Assembly (NCBI GenBank): GCA_947628615.1
Contig: CANRAO010000005.1
Span: 19,497-83,496 of the forward strand
DNA: 64,000 nucleotides
Reading direction: 5' to 3'
Origin: an uncultured Clostridia bacterium
GTDB lineage: Bacteria > Bacillota > Clostridia > Oscillospirales > Ruminococcaceae
In this document: positions 16,596 through 26,021 of the stretch, one piece after another
Numbering within the stretch: the stretch's first letter is position 1
Layout of the letters: every line of letters starts with the position of its first letter
Program-made: the position numbers and the translations under genes
The notes under the pieces: model-generated
Told to the model about the DNA's origin: nothing
The model's input: the letters and a program-made list of their open reading frames with translations, nothing else
The model's database searches: none

Positions 16596-18646
16596 TATTT
16601 CAACCTCCTGACTGAAAAATCTGAACCATTCTTTATTGCTATATGAAATGCATCTCCGTTATCGTTTGTCAAAGAAATATCTGTATTTTCATAAAGCAGT
16701 CTTTTATCATCATATAATATTTTCACGTTTGTGTCAAACAGCGAACTTTTCAATGTCTTTGCACATTCAACAGTTGTTCCGCCATATGAAATCAAATATC
16801 CGCCGTCTTTTAAAACCTTAATTTCAAATCCGTTAGTTTTCAAAACAGTATTCTGTGATACATAGGTTATCTCGTCATCCGACAAGCCCTCGCTTGTCCT
16901 AAATGAATTATCAATTTCAACGTATATTGCTTCTCTGTAATTTGAATTTACATTATTTGCATTATCATTGTTGATAAACAATGCCTTTACCGATTTGATA
17001 CCGAACTTCTCTATATAATTTTCACAAACAGACGACATCTTTCCTCTGCCATACAAATCTATTATAACAGCTTGCTCTCCCTTATACAATAGCAAAGCTT
17101 TAGAAACATTGTCAGATAAGAGAAAAAGATGAAGTGTGTCTCTATCCATAACAATTGACGCAGTTGTTCCGGCAACTACCAAAACAGCACTCATTATAAC
17201 CGGCAAAAATGCAGTTTTAATACTGTTTCTGTATCTTATCAAAGCAGCCGCTGATATGATCACAGCCAGAACAACAAAACACTTTAAATAGATATTTCCC
17301 GTTGAAACATAGCTGAATGGAATTTTATTAAACAGACCGGCTAAATATAAAACTACTTTTATACCTAAACCTGCGGTAATCAGCAAAGGATTCGCAACGA
17401 AGGATATTCCGCCAAAAAAGGCAACAACAACTGCAAGTGCCAATGCTATAGAGCATATTGGTATTAAGAGCATATTTGCAAGCGGTGAAATCAATGACAC
17501 CTCATTAAAGCAGAATATACTTAGAGGCAGCATACAAAGCGACAAAGTCAAAAGTGAAACTATGTTTTCTTTTAGAGATTTAAACCTGCCCTTGAAATTA
17601 CACTCACGAACAACTAAAGGTGCGGCAACTCCTATTGAAAACGCTCCGCTCATAGAAAGAACGAATGATAAGTTTTTTATTAAAAAGGGATCAAACGCCG
17701 TCAAAAGCACTGCACAAAATCCAAGAGTGTTCAAAGTATCAGATTTTCTGTTAAACAAGTCTGACGCAAACACTACAGTCAGCATTATTCCTGCTCTTAT
17801 AACCGAGCTTGACGCTCCTGAAAACACTACAAACACTGCAATAAAGGCTTCCAGAATGATAAATCTTATAATTCTTCCCAGCCTTAAAGCGTTTAGCAAA
17901 AACAAAATAATAGCCGTTATAATTACAAGATGCGTTCCCGAAACAGCAAAGATATGTCCTATTCCTGTTCTGTAAAGCGACAGCTTGACTGACTGTGACA
18001 TCTCCGACTTATCACCGCAGAGCATTGCACCTATAAATGCACCTTCTTCACCGGGAAGTATGCTGTTTATTTTTTGAAACATAAAATCTCTGTAATGCAT
18101 TATATACCGCTTGAGAGAGAACGGAACATCCGTTACCCTAACATTTTTTGCATCAAAGCAATTAAGATAAATTTCCTTTGGCTTATAATAATCCTCTGAT
18201 GTAAAGCTCACAGAATTCTCAATTTTCTGCATTGTTCCTGTAAACGCAATTTTATCATCGTAATCCATATCAGCCATATCGGTAAACACAACGATTTCAG
18301 CGCCTGTTTTTCCGTCTATCTTTCCCTTTAGCGTCAAAAGAACCTTATCAGACGGTTGCTCGTTTATATCAACTATTTTGCCTGAAAAGCCAACGCTTTT
18401 GTCATTATATGAGATTATTTTATTATAGACAAGCTCTGTATATGTAATATTTGAGCATACCGCAAGTAATACAGGAATCGAAACAATCAGTATCAAAGGT
18501 CTCTTATTCTTTACAGCAAGAAATAACAGTACTGCAATCAAAAAAGCCGAAACTGCTATTATAACATTTTGTCTAACATTAAAAAATGAAGCGAGAAACA
18601 GACCGAAAAGATAAGAAAAACCTATCCACGCCATTTTTCGCTTCAT
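16595..18646 (-). CDS. comEC: ComEC/Rec2-family DNA-uptake channel with degenerate beta-lactamase-like domain
   Basis: Membrane channel for DNA uptake. The start at 18646 (MKRKMAW) has AGGTGAT before it; the longer frame runs back into a repeat. The 683-residue protein has an N-terminal two-helix part plus OB-like DUF4131 region (about residues 1-165) and the Competence domain with many helices (GAMLCGDKSEMS, IFAVSGTHLVI, FSGASSSVIRAGIM). The C-terminal 200 residues occupy the place of the metallo-beta-lactamase domain but lack the usual HxHxDH ligands; the corresponding stretch reads ALFINNDNANNVNSN. The nuclease-like part is probably inactive. Adjacent holA is common. Confidence 0.88.
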   Translation of the reverse strand: MKRKMAWIGFSYLFGLFLASFFNVRQNVIIAVSAFLIAVLLFLAVKNKRPLILIVSIPVLLAVCSNITYTELVYNKIISYNDKSVGFSGKIVDINEQPSDKVLLTLKGKIDGKTGAEIVVFTDMADMDYDDKIAFTGTMQKIENSVSFTSEDYYKPKEIYLNCFDAKNVRVTDVPFSLKRYIMHYRDFMFQKINSILPGEEGAFIGAMLCGDKSEMSQSVKLSLYRTGIGHIFAVSGTHLVIITAIILFLLNALRLGRIIRFIILEAFIAVFVVFSGASSSVIRAGIMLTVVFASDLFNRKSDTLNTLGFCAVLLTAFDPFLIKNLSFVLSMSGAFSIGVAAPLVVRECNFKGRFKSLKENIVSLLTLSLCMLPLSIFCFNEVSLISPLANMLLIPICSIALALAVVVAFFGGISFVANPLLITAGLGIKVVLYLAGLFNKIPFSYVSTGNIYLKCFVVLAVIISAAALIRYRNSIKTAFLPVIMSAVLVVAGTTASIVMDRDTLHLFLLSDNVSKALLLYKGEQAVIIDLYGRGKMSSVCENYIEKFGIKSVKALFINNDNANNVNSNYREAIYVEIDNSFRTSEGLSDDEITYVSQNTVLKTNGFEIKVLKDGGYLISYGGTTVECAKTLKSSLFDTNVKILYDDKRLLYENTDISLTNDNGDAFHIAIKNGSDFSVRRLK

Positions 18647-18659
18647 ATAAATCACCTGC

Positions 18660-18750
18660 CTTTGCTTAGCAAAGACCACCTTTCCTCGTAATTTGAGCCG
18701 GTTCCGGCTCTGCCGGAATTGCCCCATACTTTTGCGGCTAAGGCTCAAAA
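18660..18750. repeat. GC-rich foldback element between comEC and the HIT gene
   Basis: CTTTGCTTAGCAAAG (a palindrome also found at 11336) is followed by an outer stem TTTGAGCC (18692-18699)/GGCTCAAA (18742-18749) that encloses an inner hairpin TTCCGG/CCGGAA. The whole resembles a small mobile foldback or REP-like unit. No gene is visible in this 190-base gap. Confidence 0.5.
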
Positions 18751-18775
18751 ACGTGCGTGAAAAAATCTTTCACGC
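18743..18775 (-). terminator. terminator of the alaS-HIT operon
   Basis: Minus strand GCGTGAAA, loop, TTTCACGC, ACG, TTTTT. It lies about 65 bases after the HIT gene stop. Confidence 0.65.
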
Positions 18776-18837
18776 TTAACACTATTCCTTTTTTGGAATA
18801 CTTACGTTTATCACTTTAAATAACAAACTTTAAGTTT

Positions 18838-19179
18838 TTAACCTGCAGGCCACTCCAGCTTTCTTCCTGCAAGAAGATGAAAATGTATATGAAACACCGT
18901 TTGACCCGCTGTTTCACCGCAGTTATTTACAACTCTGAAACCGTCGTCAAGACCCTCATCTTCTGCAATTTTTGCAATGACCTCATAAATATGAGCAATA
19001 ACCGCCGAGTTCTCAGAAGTTATTTTTGCCGCACTTTCTATATGCTCCTTTGGTATCACAAGATAATGAATTGGAGCCATTGGTTTAATATCCTTGAATG
19101 CGTAAACTAAATCATCTTCGTAAATCTTTGTGCTTGGAACTTCTCCGCTGATTATTTTGCAAAATAAACAATCGTTCAT
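18838..19179 (-). CDS. HIT-family nucleotide hydrolase (HinT-like)
   Basis: A 113-residue histidine-triad protein. It has the N-terminal CLFCKIISGEVPSTKIYEDD and the catalytic triad HIHFHLLAG near the C-terminus, plus PIHYLVIPKEHI in the middle. HinT-type enzymes hydrolyse nucleoside phosphoramidates and aminoacyl-adenylates, which fits its position beside an aminoacyl-tRNA synthetase. The start at 19179 follows GGAGGAAAGGAAGATTAAT; that ribosome site lies in the last codons of alaS, and only one base separates the two genes. An upstream in-frame start would overlap alaS. Confidence 0.94.
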   Translation of the reverse strand: MNDCLFCKIISGEVPSTKIYEDDLVYAFKDIKPMAPIHYLVIPKEHIESAAKITSENSAVIAHIYEVIAKIAEDEGLDDGFRVVNNCGETAGQTVFHIHFHLLAGRKLEWPAG

Positions 19180-19180
19180 A

Positions 19181-21838
19181 TTAATCTTCCTTTCCTCCCA
19201 GCATTTCTGTAACAAAGTCGCTTACCTTTGACAATGCTTCGTCAATTTTGAATTTATCGCCTATTCCTGCCATAGCCATATCAGGACGTCCTCCGCCCTT
19301 GCCGCCTGTTATTGCCGCAACCCTTTGAATGAGCTTTCCTGCATGAGCACCCATCTCCAATGCCTTCTTAGAGCATACCGCCAAAAACTGTCCTTTTTCG
19401 CTTCCCGTTCCTGCAAATACCGCTATTATTGGTTCGTCAAATGACTTTACCCTATCACCAAAACCTCTTAGGGTATCAGCAGTTGCGTTAGTAAACATTG
19501 TCGCCATGAGCTTAACTCCGCAAACCGATTTCCAGTTTTCAAGCATTTTTTCCATTTCTGATTCAATTATTCTTGATTTTAGTCTTGATATTTCCTTTTC
19601 GTAATCCTTGACCTTATTGTTCAAAGATTGCGACCTCTCAACAAGTTCAGACGGAGTTTTAATTTTCAAAGCCGCCGCTGCCTCGGTTAAGAGAGTATTC
19701 ATATTACTTATATGTTTATACAGACCCTTACCTGTTACACCTTCTATTCTTCTTACTCCTGCCGCAACCGAATTTTCTGAAAGTATCTTAAACATTCCTA
19801 TTTGCGATGTGTTAGACAGGTGTGTTCCTCCGCAGAACTCAACTGAAAAATCACCCATACTTACTACCCTTACAACATCGCCGTACTTCTCACCGAACAG
19901 TGCCATAGCGCCCAGCTTTTTAGCTTCTTCTATTGGCATTTCCTCTGTCTTTATATCAATTGCCTCAAAAATCTTTTCATTTACCAAACGCTCGACCTCA
20001 TTAAGCTCATCAAAGGTCATTGCTTCAAAATGTGAGAAATCAAATCTGACCCTGTCAGCGTCAACAAGCTGTCCTGACTGATGAACATGATCTCCCAGAA
20101 CCTGTCTTAGCGCCGCCTGAAGCAAATGTGCGCATGAGTGGTTTCTCATCACAGACATTCTGTTTGAAGCATCAATCTTGAACTCAGCTTCCTGACCTGT
20201 TGACAGCGCCCCCTCAACTACTTTTATCTTATGGGCAAACTTACCTCCCACTACCTTTTGCGTATCAAGGACTTCTGCCTTGCCTGTTTTGGTTGTGATA
20301 GTTCCTATATCGCCTGCCTGACCGCCGCTCTCGGCATAAAAAGGAGTTTTAGCACAGATAACATAAGCCTCATCGCCGCAGCCGGCATTTTCTATAAGCT
20401 CGTCATCAGTTGCCAGATAATCTATTACTGAGGTAAGCTCGTTTAATTCATAGCCGACAAATTCAGTATGATAGGTTTTATCAATTGTCTGGAAAATAGT
20501 ATCCTCAGCACCCATATATTTAGAGCCGCCTCTAGCCTTTCTTGCTCTTTCCTTCTGCTCGTTCATACACTCTGCAAAACCGCTCTCATCACAGGTGAAG
20601 CCTTTTTCCTCTAAAATTTCCTTTGTCAGATCAATCGGAAATCCATAAGTATCAGAAAGAGTAAAGCAGGATTTACCGTCAAGCTCGGTATTGCCGTTTT
20701 GAGTCATATCCTTTATATACTCGTCTAATATAGACATTCCCCTGTCGATGGTTTCATTGAAATTCTTCTCCTCGTTCTCAAGAAGTTTTGTAATATAATC
20801 GTATTTCTCCTCCAGCTCCTCATACTCGCACTTAGAAGAATCCACAACAGTTTTAATAATATCTTTGATAAATCTTCCGTTAATGCCAAGCAGCTTCCCG
20901 TGACGAACGGCACGTCTTAACAGCCGCCGCATTACATATCCTCTTCCCTCGTTAGAAGGTAGTACGCCGTCAGACGCCATAAACACAACAGAACGTATAT
21001 GGTCGGTAATAACACGAATTGAAATATCCTTCTTGCTGTCTTTACCATACTCGCAGTCTGCTATTTCGCAAACCTTATCTCTTACAGCCTTTACCGTGTC
21101 AACGTCGAATATAGAATCAACATTCTGCATCATAGCGGCAAGACGTTCAAGTCCCATTCCCGTATCAATATTCTTCTGCTTGAGAGGTGTATATGTTCCG
21201 TCCTCGTGCCTTTCAAACTGCGTAAACACCAGATTCCAAAATTCCATATATCTGTCGCAATCACAGCCAACTGTACAGTCAGGCTTTCCGCAGCCGTACT
21301 CCTCACCCCTGTCATAATATATCTCCGAACATGGTCCGCAAGGTCCGTCAATTCCTGCCTCCCAGAAATTATCCTCCTTACCCATCTTGAAAATCTTATC
21401 AAGAGGAAGACCTATCTTCTTATTCCAGATTTCCAAAGCCTCATCGTCATCTTCATAAACCGATACATAAAGACGCTCAACCGGTATCTCCAGAACCTGT
21501 GTACAGTATTCCCAAGCCCACTCAATAGCCTCTTCTTTGAAATACTCGCCAAACGACCAGTTACCCAGCATTTCAAAAAAAGTTCCATGCCTAGCCGTTT
21601 TTCCGACATTCTCAATATCACCTGTTCTTATGCACTTCTGACAGTCGGTCATTCTCACGCAGGGAGGTTCGTCCTGCCCTGTGAAATACGGTTTCAGCGG
21701 TGCCATACCTGCATTGATTAAAAGCAGACTGTTGTCATTCTGAGGTACAAGAGGAAAACTCTTTACTCTAAGATGTCCTTTGCTTTCAAAAAATTTTAAA
21801 TAAGATTCTCTAAGCTCATTAAGTCCTGTCCATTTCAT
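19181..21838 (-). CDS. alaS: Alanyl-tRNA synthetase
   Basis: Charges tRNA-Ala and proofreads mischarged serine and glycine. The 885 residues give the standard layout: class II catalytic core at the N-terminus (LLINAGMAPLKPYF, TARHGTFFEMLGNWSFG), tRNA-recognition helices, an editing domain with the zinc motif HSCAHLL and CGGTHLSN (about residues 570-680), a coiled coil, and a glycine-rich C-terminal C-Ala domain (ITGGKGGGRPDMAMAG). It is preceded by a T-box leader with an alanine specifier and by a sigma-A promoter, so its expression should respond to uncharged tRNA-Ala. The HIT gene follows. Confidence 0.98.
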   Translation of the reverse strand: MKWTGLNELRESYLKFFESKGHLRVKSFPLVPQNDNSLLLINAGMAPLKPYFTGQDEPPCVRMTDCQKCIRTGDIENVGKTARHGTFFEMLGNWSFGEYFKEEAIEWAWEYCTQVLEIPVERLYVSVYEDDDEALEIWNKKIGLPLDKIFKMGKEDNFWEAGIDGPCGPCSEIYYDRGEEYGCGKPDCTVGCDCDRYMEFWNLVFTQFERHEDGTYTPLKQKNIDTGMGLERLAAMMQNVDSIFDVDTVKAVRDKVCEIADCEYGKDSKKDISIRVITDHIRSVVFMASDGVLPSNEGRGYVMRRLLRRAVRHGKLLGINGRFIKDIIKTVVDSSKCEYEELEEKYDYITKLLENEEKNFNETIDRGMSILDEYIKDMTQNGNTELDGKSCFTLSDTYGFPIDLTKEILEEKGFTCDESGFAECMNEQKERARKARGGSKYMGAEDTIFQTIDKTYHTEFVGYELNELTSVIDYLATDDELIENAGCGDEAYVICAKTPFYAESGGQAGDIGTITTKTGKAEVLDTQKVVGGKFAHKIKVVEGALSTGQEAEFKIDASNRMSVMRNHSCAHLLQAALRQVLGDHVHQSGQLVDADRVRFDFSHFEAMTFDELNEVERLVNEKIFEAIDIKTEEMPIEEAKKLGAMALFGEKYGDVVRVVSMGDFSVEFCGGTHLSNTSQIGMFKILSENSVAAGVRRIEGVTGKGLYKHISNMNTLLTEAAAALKIKTPSELVERSQSLNNKVKDYEKEISRLKSRIIESEMEKMLENWKSVCGVKLMATMFTNATADTLRGFGDRVKSFDEPIIAVFAGTGSEKGQFLAVCSKKALEMGAHAGKLIQRVAAITGGKGGGRPDMAMAGIGDKFKIDEALSKVSDFVTEMLGGKED

Positions 21839-21884
21839 ATTAATTCTTCCTTTACGCTGTTTTAAATACGGCTTATAGCTTTTT

Positions 21885-22131
21885 ACAATTAAAAAAACTT
21901 CACCCCAAAAATGGGACGAAGTTTAAATCCGTGGTACCACCCAAATTGCTGAAATTAAAATACTTCCAGCCGCTCTATGCCCTTAACGCAGACATACGTT
22001 GCGGTTTGCCGCAAAGCTCAGGGCAGCCACCGTATAGATTTTTGAAAACTTTCAGCTTGCGTTTCCTCTCTGAGAAAAATCTGATTACGGATAATTCCTT
22101 CAACGCCGTAAATATTTATAATGATTTATTA
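21885..22131 (-). ncRNA. T-box leader (tRNA-Ala responsive) of alaS
   Basis: Minus strand: the T-box core GGGTGGTACCACGG (21929-21942), then a terminator stem AACTTCGTCCC/GGGGTGAAGTT with a T7 run (21893-21924). Upstream, Stem I has CAGAGAGG and GCTGAAAG distal-loop sequences. The specifier candidate is GCT (22025-22027, read on the minus strand) followed by GCC and CTGAGC. The ilvB T-box here has the same arrangement (codon, three bases, then CTGAGC). GCT is an alanine codon, matching alaS. Confidence 0.92.
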
Positions 22132-22136
22132 GCATT

Positions 22137-22165
22137 ATTATACCAAATTACTAAAAGTACGTCAA
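22137..22165 (-). promoter_or_regulatory. sigma-A promoter of alaS
   Basis: Minus strand TTGACG (22160-22165), 17 bases, TATAAT (22137-22142). The -35 box overlaps the stop codon of the upstream gene. Confidence 0.85.
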
Positions 22166-22599
22166 GCCCCTGTGCCGATTTTTCTGACAAAAAGCGGTAT
22201 TGCTTCATCGTGAAATATTTTGTTTCTTATAAAATTGTCAAGTGCAAAGCCTAACCACGATATAAGTATCCACAAAAGTGAAAAAGGTAAACATATCTGT
22301 CCTTTGAAGTTCATCGGCATATTTGAATAATCCCATACCTCAAGTCTCAGCCATATGTTCAGTATCTCTCCTGTTGCTAATTCCATAACCGTTATAAATA
22401 TTGCCGAAATAAAACAAGCAGGTATCAAGCCTAAACCAAACGCCCTTTTATCATTGAGAATGTTTATAAATATCATACAAATCCCGCCCAGAAGCCCCAT
22501 TGATATATGCGTGAAACCTCTGGACATAAGCTCAGTCATTCCGTATGCAAAGCAGCCAAATAAGAATACCGTCCATATTTTCAGCGATTCTCTTGCCAC
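22162..22599 (-). CDS. Small membrane protein of the putative ABC transporter permease (CmpB-like, PF06541) type
   Basis: A 145-residue protein with about four membrane helices. The segment VMELATGEILNIWLRLEVWDYS, with NMPMNFKGQICLPFSLLW after it, is characteristic of the family annotated as putative ABC-transporter type IV; its function is unknown. The start is a GTG at 22599 with GGAGGTGAAAGA directly before it. It stands between the alaS leader and the permease-island terminator and does not resemble the island permeases. Confidence 0.8.
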   Translation of the reverse strand: MARESLKIWTVFLFGCFAYGMTELMSRGFTHISMGLLGGICMIFINILNDKRAFGLGLIPACFISAIFITVMELATGEILNIWLRLEVWDYSNMPMNFKGQICLPFSLLWILISWLGFALDNFIRNKIFHDEAIPLFVRKIGTGA

Positions 22600-22698
22600 T
22601 CTTTCACCTCCGAATTGTTAGTCATAAAAATAGTTTACCCTTATCATCAACTTTTAAAAGGTGTAAATTGTGGCTGTTTTGCTGACAATTTTATAACC

Positions 22699-22728
22699 AA
22701 AAAATGAGCCCTTTCGGACCCATTTTTA
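22699..22728 (-). terminator. terminator at the 3' end of the permease island
   Basis: Minus strand ATGGGTCC-GAAA-GGGCTCAT followed by T6. The stem includes two G-U pairs. It lies about 10-40 bases after the ATPase stop. Confidence 0.8.
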
Positions 22729-22738
22729 TTTGTCTATT

Positions 22739-23404
22739 CTACGCTACTATGTTTCCGTCGCTTATTTCGATAATCCTGTCGCATTGCTCGGCTACCTTCG
22801 GATCGTGCGTTACGATTATTACCGTTCTGCCCTGCTCGTTAAGCGACTTGAATAGCTCGATTATCTCTGCCGATGTCTTTGTGTCAAGTGCACCCGTCGG
22901 CTCGTCGGCTAGAATCATACTCGGCTCGTTTACTATTGCCCGAGCTATCGCTACCCTCTGCTTCTGTCCTCCCGACAGCTTGTTGCACGGCTTTTTTGCC
23001 AGCTCCTCAATCCCTACTGCTTTGAGTGCCTCAAGTGCCTTGCCCTTTTTGTTCTTGATCTTTTTCTTCGAGAACGACAACGGTATCATTACGTTTTCTA
23101 TCGCCGAGAAATCTTCTACCAACGCAAAATCCTGCATTACCATTCCTATCTTTTCGTTGCGGATTTTTGCATACTGACGCTCAGACAGCTTCTTTACAAG
23201 TGTGTCGTCAATTGTGTATTCACCGTCCTGATAGTTGTCAATACACGCTAAAATGTGCAGAAGCGTTGACTTCCCCGCTCCCGACTTTCCAATAACAGCT
23301 ACCATCTCGCCGTCGTTGATCTCGCACGATACGCCGTGCAGTGCCTCGAACTCGTTCGCCTTCTTTGGATTGTAAACCTTTACAATGTCGTTGAGTTTTA
23401 CCAT
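22739..23404 (-). CDS. ABC transporter ATPase (MacB/LolD type) of the permease island
   Basis: Energises FtsX/MacB-type permeases. The 221 residues hold a Walker A (GKSGAGKST), Q-loop ([11 protein letters not shown]), signature ([15 protein letters not shown]), Walker B ([12 protein letters not shown]) and H-loop (IVTHD). It is the only ATPase among nine permease genes within 12.4 kb and the last gene of the island, 34 bases after A-V. A sampled 60 bases here are about 48% GC with CG-rich codons, while the ectodomain of the neighbouring A-V drops to about 13%. This suggests a different history or strong codon selection. Which permeases it serves cannot be seen; all is plausible. Confidence 0.92.
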   Translation of the reverse strand: MVKLNDIVKVYNPKKANEFEALHGVSCEINDGEMVAVIGKSGAGKSTLLHILACIDNYQDGEYTIDDTLVKKLSERQYAKIRNEKIGMVMQDFALVEDFSAIENVMIPLSFSKKKIKNKKGKALEALKAVGIEELAKKPCNKLSGGQKQRVAIARAIVNEPSMILADEPTGALDTKTSAEIIELFKSLNEQGRTVIIVTHDPKVAEQCDRIIEISDGNIVA

Positions 23405-23438
23405 GATGTTTTCCTCCTATTTTAATTTATATTATTTA

Positions 23439-24680
23439 TTATTCTTCCTCTTTAAGCATCTCTTTTGCCTGTGCTCTGCCTATGATTATTGCAGGCATTA
23501 CCGCTGACGCTATTATCGCTATGACTATTATTGCTCCGCAAGCCAACAGCTCGTTTCTGCCTATGCTTACAATTGACGCACTTATAATACCGCCCACAGT
23601 CATAAGCTTGAATACTACATACGCCAGCACCACCGACAGCACACAGCTGTAAAACACATTCCACATCTGTATGAAAATACACCTTTTTCGTGTCGCTCCC
23701 GATACGGTGTATATACCGTAGTTTTTAAGCTGTTTGTTTGAGCTTATCGCACTCATACTGAAAATACTTACTATAATAAGTATAACTATTCCAACTATAA
23801 GTGGCATCATCATCATTTTTTGCTCATTTATTGATTTAACGCTTGCCTCTCTTATGTATTCGGTTTTCATATTCCACATTAAATCTATATCATCTTCAAA
23901 CTTATTGCCCAAATCAGCATAAATTTTCTCTAAATCATCTTGACTGTAGCCATCTTTAAATTTTACAAATGACATTCCTGGATAACCCAAATTTAAAACA
24001 TTTTCTTTTGTAATAAAAAACAAATCATAATTTTTATTAAAAGAATTAAAATGTTCATTCATATAATAGTTTTGATACAAAGACTCTGCGTCTGTAACTT
24101 CATCAGTGCTTTCATAGAAATTTAAAATCTTTGCACCGTCACTTAACATTCCTACTATTCTAAATTTTAATTTTTGTGTATAACTAGGGTCCTCAGGACC
24201 AAAAATAACCTCACATACATCTCCGACATCATATTCTTCACTATAACCAATTACCACATTTACACAGCCGTCTGATTCAGCTTCATATTTATCTAGCCAT
24301 TCTCCCTTTTCAAGCAAGGGCTTATAATTATTTATAAACTTATCATCATAGCTGTTTGCATATATATCAGCACTTTTATTATTATAAAATTCATTATTAT
24401 TGTTAGTAAAACCTTGACAGCTATTAAAAGAGTAAATACTATCAACATAATCAAGAGCTTCAACCTCATTAGATATTCCATAATTTGTTATCTTTGTGCA
24501 AAGTCCGTTCCCCTCTAAATATTCTTTTATAGGATTATAGAATTTTGAAATATATGCCGTTGAGGAAATGCTATAGACCATCAGAATAAGCACAGCGGTT
24601 ATCTGTATAATAATAAATAAATTAAAAAATATATTTCTTTCAAATTCTTTAAAGCCGTATTTTGGTGCTGTGATTTTCAT
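23439..24680 (-). CDS. FtsX/MacB-type ABC permease, A type, module V
   Basis: The 413-residue protein has one membrane helix near residues 17-40, an ectodomain of about 240 residues and three C-terminal helices (about residues 290-405), the MacB plan. The cytoplasmic coupling segment between helices reads KNYGIYTVSGATRKRC. The C-terminal 95-100 residues are almost identical to A-I (DNA about 95% identical by eye over about 375 bases), while the ectodomains are clearly different. Its ribosome site AGGAGG lies in the last codons of B-V, five bases upstream, so the two are coupled. Substrate unknown. Confidence 0.85.
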   Translation of the reverse strand: MKITAPKYGFKEFERNIFFNLFIIIQITAVLILMVYSISSTAYISKFYNPIKEYLEGNGLCTKITNYGISNEVEALDYVDSIYSFNSCQGFTNNNNEFYNNKSADIYANSYDDKFINNYKPLLEKGEWLDKYEAESDGCVNVVIGYSEEYDVGDVCEVIFGPEDPSYTQKLKFRIVGMLSDGAKILNFYESTDEVTDAESLYQNYYMNEHFNSFNKNYDLFFITKENVLNLGYPGMSFVKFKDGYSQDDLEKIYADLGNKFEDDIDLMWNMKTEYIREASVKSINEQKMMMMPLIVGIVILIIVSIFSMSAISSNKQLKNYGIYTVSGATRKRCIFIQMWNVFYSCVLSVVLAYVVFKLMTVGGIISASIVSIGRNELLACGAIIVIAIIASAVMPAIIIGRAQAKEMLKEEE

Positions 24681-24685
24681 ATATC

Positions 24686-25894
24686 TTACCTCCTGACCTT
24701 TAACATTTTAACAGGTGAGCGTGAAATGCTTGATATTATCATAATGTTCTGAATTATATATGTTACTGCAAGATATATCAGTATAAGCAAGCCATATCCC
24801 TTTAAAGTATACGCAAGCGATATATACGGGAACATATCAGCAATTTTCGGCAGAATTACAAAATGGAAGATACTTATGCAAACAACCGAATTAACTATAC
24901 TATAAAATAACATTTCCAATATCAACATTCTCCGCAGTTTATTTTTAGTACAGCCGTTTATTCTGAATATAGACATCTGCTTGCGTCTTATTTCAATAAC
25001 AAACTTAAATAATGCCGCTATATTTATAGAGGATATTATCGCAATTATTATACTTATTGTCATTTTAGTCTTAAAAGTCTTTAAAACTTCTGCATCATAT
25101 ACAGGCATATCCGAATTATCATCTGAGACTAAATGTTCCCCAAAATATTTTTTTATTATATTTACCGCCTTATTATACTCATTCTTATAAAGTATCTGCT
25201 TCATTTCAATTTCTGGAAAGTTTGTTACTTTTGCATCTAAAGGCATAACAGTATAAGGTATATAATACTCAAAATTAGACATTTTAGTAAAGCCTACAAC
25301 TTCAAAGGTACCCTCCGGCAAATCTATGTACTTCTTTCCGTTCCTATCATATGCCTGATATTCAAAATCCTTTGGGCTTACCTCATCATTATAATCATAG
25401 TTAAGCTCATCCTCAATTTCCTTATAGCACTCAATAGGAGCAACACATACCTTTGCAGCATTGTCATAATCTTTTTTGTTTAAATATCTTCCGTTATACC
25501 ATTCCCCATATATCTCAAGGTTATGTCCAATATCATACATCTGCCAGCCGTTATCATAAGACAGAGACATATAATAGCCGTTGCAATTAAAACTAACATC
25601 ACCAATCTTATTTCCAAGAGCCTCACCAAACTCAGTAATAAAGGAAAAAACTAATTCATTAGAAATAGAATTATCTTCATCAATATCTGATGCAAAATCA
25701 AATCTTAACCATTCCTGTTCTTCATTAATAGGCTTATTTGATGCAATATCTTTAACCTGCTGAGAATAATTTTGATAAATACCATATGAAAATATTATAA
25801 GCATTAGACTTGTGATTTCACATATAACAAACACAGCAAAGATAACTTTGCTACGTTTTATAAACTGACCAATATTCTTAAACAAGTACCTCAT
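24686..25894 (-). CDS. FtsX/MacB-type ABC permease, B type, module V
   Basis: The 402-residue protein starts MRYLFKNIGQFIKRSKVIF, with a first helix near residues 17-38 (VFVICEITSLMLIIFSYGIYQNY), then an ectodomain of about 230 residues and three C-terminal helices. The coupling segment is MSIFRINGCTKNKLRRM. It is the sister of B-I: most of the first 65 residues and the last 130 match, while the ectodomain is less alike. It presumably forms a heterodimer with A-V. It has its own promoter at 25929-25957, so module V plus the ATPase can be transcribed alone. Confidence 0.85.
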   Translation of the reverse strand: MRYLFKNIGQFIKRSKVIFAVFVICEITSLMLIIFSYGIYQNYSQQVKDIASNKPINEEQEWLRFDFASDIDEDNSISNELVFSFITEFGEALGNKIGDVSFNCNGYYMSLSYDNGWQMYDIGHNLEIYGEWYNGRYLNKKDYDNAAKVCVAPIECYKEIEDELNYDYNDEVSPKDFEYQAYDRNGKKYIDLPEGTFEVVGFTKMSNFEYYIPYTVMPLDAKVTNFPEIEMKQILYKNEYNKAVNIIKKYFGEHLVSDDNSDMPVYDAEVLKTFKTKMTISIIIAIISSINIAALFKFVIEIRRKQMSIFRINGCTKNKLRRMLILEMLFYSIVNSVVCISIFHFVILPKIADMFPYISLAYTLKGYGLLILIYLAVTYIIQNIMIISSISRSPVKMLKVRR

Positions 25895-25928
25895 AAATCT
25901 ATGTCTCCCTGATATAATTCACTTATTA

Positions 25929-25957
25929 ATTATAACATTTTTCTAATGAAATAGCAA
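25929..25957 (-). promoter_or_regulatory. promoter of module V with upstream dyad
   Basis: Minus strand TTGCTA (25952-25957), 17 bases, TATAAT (25929-25934). Just upstream is the dyad TTTCTA/TAGAAA (about 25963-25982). The stretch TAGAAAAATGTTATAATT is shared with the module I promoter. Confidence 0.65.
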
Positions 25958-26021
25958 TAATATTTCTAGATTTTTTAGAAATTTGCATAAATAGATTGTG
26001 GAGATTTAGTATAACATTCTA

